Shown piece after piece: positions 44,945-55,735 of a stretch of DNA of 64,000 bases. Every line of letters starts with the position of its first letter. The first letter of the stretch is position 1. A model generated the notes under the pieces. That model was not told the DNA's origin and made no database searches. It saw only the letters and a program-made list of their open reading frames with translations. A program made the position numbers and the translations under genes. The stretch spans positions 930,001 to 994,000 of the forward strand of contig NZ_JACDXJ010000001.1 of the NCBI RefSeq assembly GCF_013520865.1, given 5' to 3'. The stretch is from Microvirga mediterraneensis (GTDB lineage Bacteria; Pseudomonadota; Alphaproteobacteria; Rhizobiales; Beijerinckiaceae).

Positions 44945-45298
44945 GTGATTCGCTTTCTGAAGGCGCTCATTCTTCTGCCGGTCGCCATCCTGGTGGTTCT
45001 GCTCGCGGTGGCAAACCGCGCCCCGGTGACCCTGTCGCTCGATCCGTTCTCCCAGGACGCGCCGGAATTCGCCACCCGGCTGCCGCTCTTCGCCGTGATC
45101 TTCGCGGCCGTCATGCTCGGCGTGGTCATCGGCGGCACGGCGACCTGGCTCGCGCAGGGCAAGAACCGCAAGTCGCGCCGACAGCTGCGGCGCGAGACGC
45201 GCCAGCTGCGCTACGAGACCGAGCGCCTCAAGTCGCAGACTCCGGCGTCCACCACCCTGCCGGCCACGGTGTCCGCTTCTCCCAGCCCCAGGTTCTAA
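44945..45298 (+). CDS. LapA-like (DUF1049) membrane protein
   Basis: This small inner-membrane protein of 117 residues has two hydrophobic segments (about residues 4-24 and 42-68) that flank the NRAPVTLSLDP motif typical of lipopolysaccharide-assembly protein A domains, followed by a basic coiled-coil-prone tail (RRQLRRETRQLRYETERLK). In enteric bacteria LapA helps control LPS synthesis through FtsH and LpxC; a similar role here is assumed only by family. The GTG at 44945 has GAGAGG at good distance; a GTG at 44939 is possible. Confidence 0.8.
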   Translation: MIRFLKALILLPVAILVVLLAVANRAPVTLSLDPFSQDAPEFATRLPLFAVIFAAVMLGVVIGGTATWLAQGKNRKSRRQLRRETRQLRYETERLKSQTPASTTLPATVSASPSPRF

Positions 45299-45308
45299 AG
45301 ATTCTCCC

Positions 45309-46253
45309 ATGCGTGTGGTGACATCTGCCGAGATCGACCGGGTCCTCACCTTTCCGGCCCTGATCGATGCCCTGGGCGAGGCCTTTCGCGGCGACATGGT
45401 TACGCCGGTGCGCCATCACCATGAGATCGAGCGCGCCGGCGCCCATGGCACGCTCCTGCTCATGCCGTCCTGGACCGGTCCCGCCGCGCGGGACGGCTTC
45501 GTGGGCGTCAAGGTCGTGTCCGTCTTCCCGGAGAACGGCGCCAGGGGCCTGCCCAGCGTGATGGGCTCCTACCTGCTGATGGACGGCGCCCCGGGCCAGC
45601 CCGTGGCGGTCCTCGACGGTACGCGCCGGACGGTCTGGCGCACGGCCGCCGCATCCGCCCTGGCGGCCCGGTATCTGGCGCGCGAGGATGCGAGCCGCAT
45701 GGTGATGGTCGGCGCCGGATCCCTCGCGCCCTTCCTCATCCGCGCCCATATGAGCCAGCGGCCGATCCGCGAGGGGGCGCTCTGGAACCACAACGGCGCC
45801 AGGGCCGAGGCGCTCGCGGCCGAGCTGCGCCGGGAGGGCCTGCCGGTCACCGCCGTGACGGACCTCGAGGCGGCGGTGCGCGAGGCCGATCTCGTCTCCT
45901 GCGCGACCCTTTCGACGGCGCCCATCGTCAAGGGTGCATGGCTGAAGCCGGGTGCGCATCTCGACCTCGTCGGGGCCTTCAATCTCCGGATGCGCGAGGC
46001 GGACGACGAAGCTTTGCTGCGGGCCCGGGTCTATATCGACACGCCCGCCGCCAGGACGGAGGGTGGGGACGTGGCCGTGTCGCTCCAGAGCGGCGCGATG
46101 GCCGAGAGCCATATCCGAGGCACGCTCGCGGATCTGTGCCGGAGCGCGCCCGGCCGCGATGCGGCCTCCATCACGGTCTTCAAGTCGGTCGGTGCGGCAT
46201 TGGAGGATTTGGCTGCGGCGATGCTGGTGTGGCGCTCGCTTGCAAAAGCGTAG
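45309..46253 (+). CDS. Ornithine cyclodeaminase/mu-crystallin family protein
   Basis: This NAD(P)-binding cytoplasmic enzyme has 314 residues. The Rossmann segment MVMVGAGSLAPFLIRAH and the conserved VKVVSVFPEN, GTRRTVWRTAAASALAARYLA and LDLVGAFNLRMREADDE blocks assign it to the OCD/mu-crystallin family, which includes ornithine cyclodeaminase, alanine dehydrogenase and ketimine reductases. The specific reaction cannot be told from sequence. It is inserted between the lapA-like gene and trpF with 10-13 nt gaps, so it is co-transcribed with the tryptophan genes. Confidence 0.85.
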   Translation: MRVVTSAEIDRVLTFPALIDALGEAFRGDMVTPVRHHHEIERAGAHGTLLLMPSWTGPAARDGFVGVKVVSVFPENGARGLPSVMGSYLLMDGAPGQPVAVLDGTRRTVWRTAAASALAARYLAREDASRMVMVGAGSLAPFLIRAHMSQRPIREGALWNHNGARAEALAAELRREGLPVTAVTDLEAAVREADLVSCATLSTAPIVKGAWLKPGAHLDLVGAFNLRMREADDEALLRARVYIDTPAARTEGGDVAVSLQSGAMAESHIRGTLADLCRSAPGRDAASITVFKSVGAALEDLAAAMLVWRSLAKA

Positions 46254-46266
46254 TAAAGTAGCCCTT

Positions 46267-46926
46267 ATGGATAACCTGATCAAAATCTGCGGGCTCTCGA
46301 CGCCCGAGACCCTTGAGGTCGCCTTGGATGCAGGCGCGGACATGGTCGGCTTCACACGTATTCCCAGGAGCCCCCGTCACGTCAGTCTCGATCTCGCCCA
46401 TCGACTCTCCCTGCAGGCCAGGGGGCGCACCCAACGCGTGGTTCTGCTGCTCAATCCGGGCGACGAGGACATCGCGCAGGCCGTCGAGGCGATCAACCCT
46501 GACCTGATCCAGTTGCATGGGAGCGAGACGCCCGAGCGCGTGGCCGAAATCCGCGCCATGGTCAAGCGCCCGGTCATGAAGGCACTGGGCATTGCGGAAG
46601 CCTCCGATCTGCAGGCACTTACCGCCTATGCTGGAGCCGATCGCATCCTGCTCGACGCCAAGCCGCCCCGCACGGCCGGCGCGCTCCCCGGCGGCAACGG
46701 GATCGCCTTCGACTGGCGTCTCCTGAACGGGCTTGACCCCCGCCTTTCCTTCATGCTGTCAGGAGGGCTCAACCCCGACAACGTGGCGGAGGCGATCCGG
46801 CTCACGAAGCCGCAGGCCGTCGACGTGTCGTCCGGGGTGGAAAGCGGGCCGGGCCTCAAGGATCCGGCACGGATCGAAGCCTTCATCAGGGCCGCCCGGA
46901 CAGCATTCGCGGCTGCCCATCACTAA
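46267..46926 (+). CDS. trpF: Phosphoribosylanthranilate isomerase
   Basis: It catalyses the Amadori rearrangement in tryptophan synthesis. The 219-residue protein has catalytic Cys9 (IKICGLS) and the Asp in [20 protein letters not shown] and [16 protein letters not shown] complete the TIM-barrel phosphate site. The ATG at 46267 gives the standard N-terminus. It is followed by trpB after 61 nt. Confidence 0.96.
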   Translation: MDNLIKICGLSTPETLEVALDAGADMVGFTRIPRSPRHVSLDLAHRLSLQARGRTQRVVLLLNPGDEDIAQAVEAINPDLIQLHGSETPERVAEIRAMVKRPVMKALGIAEASDLQALTAYAGADRILLDAKPPRTAGALPGGNGIAFDWRLLNGLDPRLSFMLSGGLNPDNVAEAIRLTKPQAVDVSSGVESGPGLKDPARIEAFIRAARTAFAAAHH

Positions 46927-46987
46927 ATTCAAGACGCGCGTCCTTCTCCCAGGGCGTGCCTTCAAGATCTTCAAGGCAGGACAGGCC

Positions 46988-48208
<1,221 letters not shown>

Positions 48209-48226
48209 CATAGGGCGCAACCCAAG

Positions 48227-48347
48227 CCCTCCTCCCCTTGTGGGGAGGAGTTGGAAGTGGGGGTGCCGGCGCCAGACCTTGATAGGCGATCGCTCACACC
48301 CCCACCCCGACTGCTTCGCAGCCACCCCTCCCCACAAGGGGGAGGGG
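48227..48347. repeat. Palindromic intergenic repeat between trpB and trpA
   Basis: Two local hairpins, CCTCCCC-ttgt-GGGGAGG (48231-48248) and CCCTCCCC-acaa-GGGGGAGGGG (48326-48347), are also inverted copies of one another and so form a larger cruciform-capable unit. This is the bacterial interspersed mosaic style of rhizobial intergenic repeats. Confidence 0.75.
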
Positions 48348-48406
48348 AAAAGCAGAGCATGCTATTGGTTTCGCCCCGCCTCCTTCTCATGCTAAAGACC
48401 CCGCCC

Positions 48407-49246
48407 ATGACACAGCGCATCGAAGCCCGTTTCCAGAAGTGCCGCGCGGAAGGCCGCGCCGCTCTCGTCACCTATGTCATGGCCGGCGACCCGGATCCCG
48501 AGACCTCCCTGGAGATCCTCAGGAGCCTGCCGAAAGCCGGTGCGGATATCGTCGAGTTCGGCCTGCCCTTCACGGACCCGATGGCCGACGGACCGGCCAT
48601 CCAGGCGGCGGGGCTGCGCGCCCTGAAGGTGGGCCAGGACACGGTCAAGACCCTCGACCTCATCCGCCGCTTCCGGGCCGATGACCAGGATACCCCCGTG
48701 ATCCTCATGGGCTATTTCAACCCGATCTTCGTCTACGGCGTCGACCGCTTCCTGGCCGACGCTAGGCAAGCTGGCGTCGACGGCTTGATCGTGGTCGACC
48801 TGCCGCCCGAGGAGGACGACGAGCTGTGCCTCCCGGCCCTCAAGGCCGGTCTCGCCTTCATCCGGCTCGCCACCCCGACCACGGATGACAAGCGTCTGCC
48901 GGCGGTCCTCGCGAACACGGCGGGCTTCGTCTATTACGTGTCGATCACCGGCATCACCGGCGCGGCGACGCCCGATTTCGGCAAGGTCGCGACGGCGGTG
49001 GAGCGGATCAAGCGCCATACGCCCCTGCCGGTGGTGGTGGGCTTCGGCGTCAAGAGCGGTGCCCATGCGGCCGCGGTGGCTGAAGGAGCCGACGGCGTCG
49101 TGGTCGGCTCGGCCCTCATCGACGCCCTGAAGGGCACCCTCGATGCGGACGATCGCGCGACGGCAGGCTCTGTCGAGGCGGTCACGAAGCTGGTGAAGGA
49201 ATTGAGCGAAGGCGTCCGCTCGGTGGCAAAACGCGCGGCGGCCTAA
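48407..49246 (+). CDS. trpA: Tryptophan synthase alpha chain
   Basis: It cleaves indole-3-glycerol phosphate to indole, which is channelled to TrpB. The 279-residue TIM barrel has catalytic Glu in [15 protein letters not shown] and Asp in the active-site loop, and [11 protein letters not shown] and VVVGSALID bind the phosphate. The ATG at 48407 is the family-typical start (MTQRIEARF); an in-frame ATG at 48389 is possible. The Shine-Dalgarno sequence is weak, perhaps because the repeat upstream replaced the native spacer. Confidence 0.97.
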   Translation: MTQRIEARFQKCRAEGRAALVTYVMAGDPDPETSLEILRSLPKAGADIVEFGLPFTDPMADGPAIQAAGLRALKVGQDTVKTLDLIRRFRADDQDTPVILMGYFNPIFVYGVDRFLADARQAGVDGLIVVDLPPEEDDELCLPALKAGLAFIRLATPTTDDKRLPAVLANTAGFVYYVSITGITGAATPDFGKVATAVERIKRHTPLPVVVGFGVKSGAHAAAVAEGADGVVVGSALIDALKGTLDADDRATAGSVEAVTKLVKELSEGVRSVAKRAAA

Positions 49247-49297
49247 TACATAAGGCAGGGCTCCTCGCATGAGGGGCTCGGTGCACAACTCTCTGGC

Positions 49298-49399
49298 CTC
49301 ATCCTGAGGAGCCGCGAAGCGGCGTCTCGAAGGAGGCTCCAGAGAGCACTGGAGACGCCCTCGTCCTTCGAGACGGCCTGACGGCCTCCTCAGGATGAG
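49298..49399. repeat. Palindromic intergenic repeat upstream of accD
   Basis: The outer arms CTCATCCTGAGGAG (49298-49311) and CTCCTCAGGATGAG (49386-49399) are perfect 14-bp inverted copies. The inner arms CGTCTCGAAGGA (49323-49334) and TCCTTCGAGACG (49364-49375) are perfect 12-bp copies. The whole unit can form one long stem and ends 51 bp before accD. Confidence 0.85.
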
Positions 49400-49450
49400 G
49401 GCTCAAGAGTGTCCTGACACAGAGGGCGCTCCTGACAGGAAGGTAAAGCG

Positions 49451-50362
49451 ATGAACTGGATTTCCGAAGTCGTCCGTCCGAAGATCAAGACGCTCTTCAA
49501 GCGCGAGACGCCGGACAATCTCTGGATCAAGTGCCCGGAGACCGGACAGGTCGTGTTCCACAAGGACGTGGAGGCGAACCAGTGGGTGATCCCCGGCTCC
49601 AACCACCACATGCGCATCTCGGCCACCCAGCGCCTCCAGCTCATGTTCGACGGCGCCACCTGGCTCGACGTGGCCCTGCCGGAAGTGGCCGTCGATCCGC
49701 TGAAGTTCCGTGACGAGAAGCGCTATATCGACCGCCTGAAGGACGCCCGCACCAAGACCGGCCAGCAGGACGCGTTCAAGGTCGGCTTCGGCCGGGTCGC
49801 GGACCTGCCGATGACCATCGCGGTGCAGGATTTCGGCTTCATGGGCGGCTCCCTCGGCATGGCGGCCGGCGAGGCCTTCATCAAGGGCGCCGAGACGGCG
49901 CTCGACAAGAAGACGCCCTACGTGCTCTTCGCCGGTTCCGGCGGCGCCCGCATGCAGGAGGGCATCCTGTCCCTCATGCAGATGCCCCGCACCACGGTGG
50001 CGATCCGCCGCCTGCGCGACGCGAAGCTGCCCTACATCGTCGTGCTCACCAACCCGACCACGGGCGGCGTGACGGCTTCCTATGCCATGCTCGGCGACGT
50101 GCATCTGGCCGAGCCCGGCGCCCTCATCGGCTTCGCCGGTCCGCGCGTCATCGAGCAGACCATCCGCGAGAAGCTCCCCGACGGCTTCCAGCGCTCCGAA
50201 TACCTGAAGGAGCACGGCATGGTGGACGCGGTCGTGCATCGCCACGACCTGAAAGAGACGGTCGCCCGCCTGTCGCGCCTCTTCACCAAGGCCCCGGCCG
50301 TCAGCCCTGTCGCGGCTCCCGTGCCGGTGAATGCCGAGATCACGGCCGCGGCCGCCGAGTAA
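49451..50362 (+). CDS. accD: Acetyl-CoA carboxylase carboxyltransferase subunit beta
   Basis: It is half of the carboxyltransferase that makes malonyl-CoA. The 303-residue protein has [32 protein letters not shown] and [24 protein letters not shown] of the crotonase-fold active site. The N-terminal zinc ribbon of E. coli AccD (two CxxC pairs) is lost: only Cys28 remains in KCPETGQ, and the second pair is replaced in [11 protein letters not shown] recall the same loss in other Rhizobiales, so it is probably a clade feature and not damage. Confidence 0.96.
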   Translation: MNWISEVVRPKIKTLFKRETPDNLWIKCPETGQVVFHKDVEANQWVIPGSNHHMRISATQRLQLMFDGATWLDVALPEVAVDPLKFRDEKRYIDRLKDARTKTGQQDAFKVGFGRVADLPMTIAVQDFGFMGGSLGMAAGEAFIKGAETALDKKTPYVLFAGSGGARMQEGILSLMQMPRTTVAIRRLRDAKLPYIVVLTNPTTGGVTASYAMLGDVHLAEPGALIGFAGPRVIEQTIREKLPDGFQRSEYLKEHGMVDAVVHRHDLKETVARLSRLFTKAPAVSPVAAPVPVNAEITAAAAE

Positions 50363-50377
50363 GAGAGAGTAAGGGCG

Positions 50378-51706
50378 ATGGATTCCTCCGATGCGCTGAT
50401 CGCGCGCTTTCTCGCCCTGCACCCGAAGACCATCGATCTTTCGCTCGGGCGCATCCAGCGGCTTCTGGCCCAGCTCGGCCATCCGGAGCGCCGCCTGCCG
50501 CCGGTCATCCATGTGGCCGGCACCAACGGCAAGGGTTCGACCATCGCGTTCATGCGGGCGATCCTGGAAAGCGCCGGGCTCTCGGTCCACGTCTATACCT
50601 CACCCCATCTCGTGCGCTTCCACGAGCGCATCCGTCTGGGCCGGCTCGGCGGCGGCGGCCGCTATGTGAGCGAGGAGCGGCTCGTCGAGGCCTTCCGCCG
50701 CTGCGAGGCGGTGAACGCGGGCGAGCCCATCACGGTGTTCGAGATCACGACCGCCGCGGCCCTGCTGATCTTCGCGGAAGAACCCGCCGACGTGCTCCTG
50801 CTCGAGGTCGGTCTCGGCGGCCGCTTCGATGCCACCAACGTCATCGACAGGCCCGCCGCCGCCGTCGTCACGCCCATCGGGCACGACCACGCGGAATATC
50901 TCGGCACGACCCTGCAGGCCATCGCCCGGGAGAAGGCCGGCATCTTCAAGCGCGGCTGCCCGGCGGTCATCGCCCCGCAGGATTACATGGAAGCGGATCA
51001 GACCCTGCGCGACGAGGCGGAGCGCATCGGCGCGTCGCCGCTCCTCGTCGGCCAGCAGGACTTCTCCGTGCACGAGGAGGGCGGACGCCTCGTCTACCAG
51101 GACGAGAAGGGCCTTCTCGACCTGCCGCGCCCCCGGCTGATCGGGCGGCACCAGTTCACCAATGCCGGCACGGCGATTGCCGCCCTGCGCGCAGCAGGCT
51201 TCGAGCAGTTCGAGACCTCGGCTTTCGAGGCAGGCCTCACCCGCGCCGAATGGCCGGGCCGCCTCCAGCGCCTCAACCGGGGCCGCCTGCCGGAGATCGC
51301 CCCGCAGGGCTGCGAGTTGTGGCTCGACGGCGGCCACAACCCCGATGGCGGCCGGGTGCTGGCCGCCGCCATGGCGGACCGGAGCGACCGCTCCGACGTG
51401 CCCCTCGTGCTGATCACCGGCATGCTCGGCACGAAGGACAGCCAAGCCTTTTTCAAGAACTTCTCGGGCCTCGCCCGCGAGGTGATCGCGGTGCCGATCG
51501 CCGGCCAGATCGCCGCGCGCCCGGCCGAGGAGGTCGCGGCCATCGCGTCGAGCGTCGGCCTCACCACCTCGACGGCCCCGAGCGTCGAATCGGCCCTCGC
51601 GTCGCTCCACAACTACGTCTGGGACCATCCGCCCCGCATCCTGATCTGCGGCTCGCTGTATCTGGCCGGGGAGGTGCTGGCGGCCAACGGGACACTGCCG
51701 GAATAG
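50378..51706 (+). CDS. folC: Bifunctional folylpolyglutamate synthase/dihydrofolate synthase
   Basis: This Mur-ligase-family enzyme of 442 residues adds glutamate to dihydropteroate and to folates. The P-loop is HVAGTNGKGST, followed by YTSPHLVRFHERI and the VGLGGRFDATNVI metal-binding block, with LDGGHNPDGG in the C-terminal domain. It follows accD by 15 nt, a linkage conserved in many alphaproteobacteria. It is the last gene of this operon and converges on trxA. Confidence 0.96.
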   Translation: MDSSDALIARFLALHPKTIDLSLGRIQRLLAQLGHPERRLPPVIHVAGTNGKGSTIAFMRAILESAGLSVHVYTSPHLVRFHERIRLGRLGGGGRYVSEERLVEAFRRCEAVNAGEPITVFEITTAAALLIFAEEPADVLLLEVGLGGRFDATNVIDRPAAAVVTPIGHDHAEYLGTTLQAIAREKAGIFKRGCPAVIAPQDYMEADQTLRDEAERIGASPLLVGQQDFSVHEEGGRLVYQDEKGLLDLPRPRLIGRHQFTNAGTAIAALRAAGFEQFETSAFEAGLTRAEWPGRLQRLNRGRLPEIAPQGCELWLDGGHNPDGGRVLAAAMADRSDRSDVPLVLITGMLGTKDSQAFFKNFSGLAREVIAVPIAGQIAARPAEEVAAIASSVGLTTSTAPSVESALASLHNYVWDHPPRILICGSLYLAGEVLAANGTLPE

Positions 51707-51780
51707 GACCGGAAAGCACATTCCAGACAGAGCCCGGTGAAGATCCGGGATCGTCCAAGCTCAATCCCGCTTCCCCTTTA

Positions 51781-51811
51781 CGTCATCACCGGCCTTGTGC
51801 CGGCCATGACG
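51781..51811. repeat. Short palindrome of the CGTCATxxCCGG repeat family
   Basis: CGTCAT (51781-51786) and ATGACG (51806-51811) bracket ACCGGC-cttgt-GCCGGC, giving a 13-bp stem with one mismatch. It lies 75 bp after folC and could also act as a weak terminator for that transcript. Confidence 0.6.
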
Positions 51812-51833
51812 GAGCAGTCAGAACCAATAGAAA

Positions 51834-51851
51834 AGGGGCCTTGCGGCCCCT
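51834..51851 (-). terminator. Intrinsic terminator of the divL-addAB-trxA operon
   Basis: On the minus strand AGGGGCC and GGCCCCT (51845-51851 with 51834-51840) form a 7-bp stem with a 4-nt loop, followed directly by TTTTCT. It lies 27 nt after the trxA stop. Confidence 0.85.
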
Positions 51852-51878
51852 CTCCAAAATTTCGGAATTCTTATCCGA

Positions 51879-52199
51879 TCAGGCCGAGGCCTGGATCCAG
51901 CGGGACAGTTCGCCCTTGGGGGCGGCGCCGACCTTCTGGGCGACGACCTTGCCGTCCTTGAACATCATGAGCGCCGGGATCGACCGGATGCCGAGCTGGG
52001 AGGAGATCTGCGGGTTCTCGTCCACGTTGAGCTTGGCGATCTTCACCTTGCCGGCCATCTCGTCGGAGATCTCTTCAAGGGCCGGGCCGATCATGCGGCA
52101 GGGGCCGCACCACTCCGCCCAGAAATCGACCACGACGGGCTCGGAGGATTGCAGGACATCCTGCGCGAAGCTTGAGTCGGTCACCTTTACGGTCGCCAT
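51879..52199 (-). CDS. trxA: Thioredoxin
   Basis: It is a cytoplasmic disulfide reductase of 106 residues. The active site is [14 protein letters not shown] (CGPC), with the cis-proline in SIPALMMF and the [14 protein letters not shown] turn. It starts 101 nt after the addA stop and is the last gene of the minus-strand operon; the spacing allows its own promoter. AAAGGTGATGG precedes the ATG. Confidence 0.97.
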   Translation of the reverse strand: MATVKVTDSSFAQDVLQSSEPVVVDFWAEWCGPCRMIGPALEEISDEMAGKVKIAKLNVDENPQISSQLGIRSIPALMMFKDGKVVAQKVGAAPKGELSRWIQASA

Positions 52200-52300
52200 G
52201 CCATCACCTTTGACTTTGAACGCGACTCAATAACGAGCCGCTCGGCTATAGGGCCAAGGTAAGAACCCGGCCTGAGGGAATCAAGCAAGGGCTCCTTCCC

Positions 52301-55300
52301 TCACGCCGCTTTGATGAGGGTAAGTGCGGATTCCAGGTCGGGTTCCCGAAGCTCGTGGATCACGGGCCCGGAGGTCCAGATCAGGAAGGTGCGGATGCGC
52401 TTGTCCGGATAGATCTCGGCGAGCAGCGTCCGGTAGAGGGCGAGCTGCGCCACATAAGAGCGCGGGGGCGGCTGGCCCGGCTTAGGCGCGCGCGCAGTGG
52501 TCTTGAAATCGGCCACCAGCACCTCCGTGTCGAGCACGGCCAGCCGGTCGATCTGGCCCGACACCAGGATCTCGCCCTCGCCTGTCAGCACCTGCCCGGC
52601 GATAGGCGCTTCCGCCCGCGTGCCCTGGCCGAAGAGCGGCTTCAGGTCCGGGTGGTCGAGAACCCCGAGGGCGTTGGTCAGGATCGATTCGCGCAGGTCC
52701 TGGGGGAGACGCGGGGCGCGGGCCTTGATGTAGGCACGCGCCATGCTTTCCCGGTGCTCGGGCGCGAGCGCGGGCAGGCGCTCCAGGAGCGCATGGACCA
52801 GGGTGCCGCGTAAGCGGGCCTCGGGCGCATAGGGGCCGTCGCCCGGGCGCGTCATCCGGTCGGCGGCGCCGAGAGCGCTGGAGGGACGGATCGGCGGCAG
52901 GGGCTCGGGTTCCGGAGCCGCTCTCGTGGTCAGCCAGTCCGGAACAGCGATGGGATCGAGCGGCGCCACGTCGGATTCGGCCACCAGCGTGCGCGCCAGA
53001 GGCGAGCCGTCGCGCCAGACGGCGATCTCGCCATAGGGGGCCTTGTCCAGCTCCAGGCCGCCGGCCTTGGCGACGAGCCCGTGGCGGATCATCTCGCACC
53101 AGGCCTCCTGCTTGGTCTCGTTGCCGTTCGTCCGGTAGGGGGCGATCACCAGCCGGTCCTTGGCCCGGGTCATGGCGACGTAGAGCAGGCGGTTGTGCTC
53201 CTCGTAGCCCTTGGCGTGCAGGAGGTCGCGCGCCTGCGTCATCACGCTCGAATCGGAATTCTTGCCGGGCGACCATACCGGGACTCTGCCGCCGGTCGCG
53301 GTCTGCAGCTGCAGCAGCGGCGGATCTCTCCCCAGCACCTCGCAGCCGTCGATGAGCACCACGATGGGGGCTTCCAGGCCCTTCGCACCGTGCACGGTCA
53401 TCACGCGCACTTCGTTGTTCACGGAATCGAGGTCGCGCTTGATCGTGTGCGAGGCGGATTCGAACCGGCTGAGGAAGACCGTGAGCGAGGGTGTCTCGGT
53501 CATCTCCGATTGATGGGCGAAGCACAGGAAGGCGTCGATGGCATCGCCCGCCTCGCTGCCCAGCCGCGCCACGAGCAGCGAGCGTCCGCCGCGCGGCCCG
53601 AGCAGGGTGGCGAAAAAGCCGAAGGGGCCGTGGATGCGGGCAAGCTCGCGCCATGCACTCAACGCCTCGCATCCGCGCTTCGCCTTCGCGTCGCCCGCAT
53701 CCGCATGGCGCGTCAAAGCGGTGTGCAGCGATTCCTCGTCAGCCCGGTCGGCCGCGATGCGGATGAGGTCGTCGTCTGTCAGGCCGACAAGGGGCGATTT
53801 CAGCGCGGTCGCGAGGGTGAGATCGTCGTCCGGCAGAAGCGCCGCGCGTCCCGCGGCCACGAGATCGAGCACGGCGATGTGCTCGCCGATATTGAGCCGG
53901 TCCGCGCCGGCCACTGGCACGCCCGCTTCCTTCAGTGCGCGGATCACCGCCTCGAAGGCAGCGCCGCGCTTCCGCACCAGCACGAGCACGTCGCCGGCGG
54001 ACCAGAGGCGGCCCGTCTCGTCGCCCTTGGTGGTCCAGCACTTCACGGCCTGCGCGATGCGGCGCGCGACGACGACGGGCGGCGAATGCTGCTCCGGCTC
54101 GTCGATGGGCAGCACCCAGGCCTCGGGCTCCTCCTCCTTGGCGGGCATCTCCAGGGGCCACATCTCCACGAGGCCGGGCGCGTGGGGGCGCGCGCTCTCA
54201 TGCACGGTGCCGACCGCCTTGTCCTCGAAAGACAGGCCCTTGAAATTCGCCGCGACCGCGAAGGTGGCGTCAACGGCCGACAGCACGGCCTTGGCCGAAC
54301 GGAACGACATGGTGAGCGACACGTCTTCGAAGTGAAGCTCGGCGTTCTTCACCTTCTGCGACCAGCTTCGGCGCGTCGTCTCGAATTCCTGCGGGGCAGC
54401 TCCCTGGAAGCCGTAGATCGACTGCTTGGGATCGCCCACGGCGAAGAGCGTGCGCACGCGTGAGGCCGCGGCGCCAGCGCCCGACGTGAAATCCTCGGTG
54501 ATCCTGCGCAGGATCTCCCATTGCTCCGGGTTCGTGTCCTGTGCCTCGTCGATCAGCACGTGATCGATGCCGCGATCGAGCTTGTAGAGCACCCAGGCCG
54601 TGTCGCCGCGCGAGAGCAGCGCCAGCGTCTTGTCGATGAGGTCCTGGAAGTCGAGGGCGCCGAGGCGCATCTTCGCCTGCTCGACGCGGGCATGGATCTC
54701 GGCCGCCAGCGTGAATAGGGCATGGGTGCGCTCGGCGGCGCGCGCGGCCTTGCGCTTGTCGATGAGCGAGCACACGCGCTCCTGCTCGCGCAGCAGCCGG
54801 TCCTTCAGGCTCTCGCCCACATCCTTGGTCAGGAACGCCGATCCCTTGCGGGGCGTGCCGGTATCGGTGAGAAAGATCGAGAGATAGTTTTCAAGTTTGT
54901 CGAGGCGCTCCTTCGCCTCGGCGGCCGCGATGAAGGACGCCGCGCGCTTCTGGTCGGTCGCCTTGCCGGCGAGCAGTTCCTGGGCGACGGCGGGCCACTC
55001 GTCCGGCCCGATGCCGCCTTCGAGCATGGCGGTCTCAACGCTCTCGAGCGTGTCGTCTGCGCCGAGCCCCAGCTCCCGGCGAAGCCGCGCGGGGCCCGCC
55101 GCATCATGCAGGAACGCCTTGCACTTCAAGGCCGCGCTGATCGCGCCCGAGAGCGCGTCGCCGACCGCATCGACGCTGACGATGTCGAGCGCCTCCGCGA
55201 GTTCCGGAAAGTTGCCGCTCGCGGCGTCGGCCATCACGTTGGCGGTGGCCTGGGACAGCATCTCGTCGGTCTGGCTCTCGTCGAGCACGGCGAAGCGCGC

Positions 55301-55735
55301 GGGCACGTTGGCTTCGAACGGCACGAGGTGCAGGAGCCGCTCGCAGAAGGCGTGGATGGTGTCGATCTTCAGGCCGCCGGGCGTTTCCACCGCGCGGGCG
55401 AAGAGCGTGCGCGCGAGCTTCACCTGGGCGCGCGTCGGCTTCTCGCCTTCGAGCTCCGTCAATTCCCTGACGAGGCTCTCATCGTCGAGCGTGACCCAGC
55501 GGCCCAGGCGCTCGAATACGCGGATCGCCATGTTGGCGGCGGCCGCCTTGGTGAAGGTGAGGCAGAGAATGCGGCCGGGCAGCGAACCGGCAAGCAGGAG
55601 ACGCACGACGCGATCGGTGAGCACCTTGGTCTTGCCCGCGCCCGCATTGGCCGACACCCAGGCGGAGGCGCGCGGGTTGGCGGCGCGGCGCTGCGCGTCC
55701 TTGGTGTATTCCGGGATGACGAGATCGGTGCTCAT
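52301..55735 (-). CDS. addA: Double-strand break repair helicase-nuclease AddA
   Basis: It is a UvrD/Rep-like helicase with a C-terminal RecB-type nuclease, 1144 residues; with AddB it resects broken DNA ends for RecA loading. The Walker A motif is SANAGAGKTKVLTDR, Walker B is LIDEAQDTNPEQWE, and helicase motifs VGDPKQSIYGFQGA and VMTVHGAKGLEAPIVVL are intact. The nuclease motif is EVLVADFKTT, after GTLVHALLERLP. The ATG overlaps the addB stop by 4 nt, so the two subunits are co-translated. Confidence 0.97.
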   Translation of the reverse strand: MSTDLVIPEYTKDAQRRAANPRASAWVSANAGAGKTKVLTDRVVRLLLAGSLPGRILCLTFTKAAAANMAIRVFERLGRWVTLDDESLVRELTELEGEKPTRAQVKLARTLFARAVETPGGLKIDTIHAFCERLLHLVPFEANVPARFAVLDESQTDEMLSQATANVMADAASGNFPELAEALDIVSVDAVGDALSGAISAALKCKAFLHDAAGPARLRRELGLGADDTLESVETAMLEGGIGPDEWPAVAQELLAGKATDQKRAASFIAAAEAKERLDKLENYLSIFLTDTGTPRKGSAFLTKDVGESLKDRLLREQERVCSLIDKRKAARAAERTHALFTLAAEIHARVEQAKMRLGALDFQDLIDKTLALLSRGDTAWVLYKLDRGIDHVLIDEAQDTNPEQWEILRRITEDFTSGAGAAASRVRTLFAVGDPKQSIYGFQGAAPQEFETTRRSWSQKVKNAELHFEDVSLTMSFRSAKAVLSAVDATFAVAANFKGLSFEDKAVGTVHESARPHAPGLVEMWPLEMPAKEEEPEAWVLPIDEPEQHSPPVVVARRIAQAVKCWTTKGDETGRLWSAGDVLVLVRKRGAAFEAVIRALKEAGVPVAGADRLNIGEHIAVLDLVAAGRAALLPDDDLTLATALKSPLVGLTDDDLIRIAADRADEESLHTALTRHADAGDAKAKRGCEALSAWRELARIHGPFGFFATLLGPRGGRSLLVARLGSEAGDAIDAFLCFAHQSEMTETPSLTVFLSRFESASHTIKRDLDSVNNEVRVMTVHGAKGLEAPIVVLIDGCEVLGRDPPLLQLQTATGGRVPVWSPGKNSDSSVMTQARDLLHAKGYEEHNRLLYVAMTRAKDRLVIAPYRTNGNETKQEAWCEMIRHGLVAKAGGLELDKAPYGEIAVWRDGSPLARTLVAESDVAPLDPIAVPDWLTTRAAPEPEPLPPIRPSSALGAADRMTRPGDGPYAPEARLRGTLVHALLERLPALAPEHRESMARAYIKARAPRLPQDLRESILTNALGVLDHPDLKPLFGQGTRAEAPIAGQVLTGEGEILVSGQIDRLAVLDTEVLVADFKTTARAPKPGQPPPRSYVAQLALYRTLLAEIYPDKRIRTFLIWTSGPVIHELREPDLESALTLIKAA

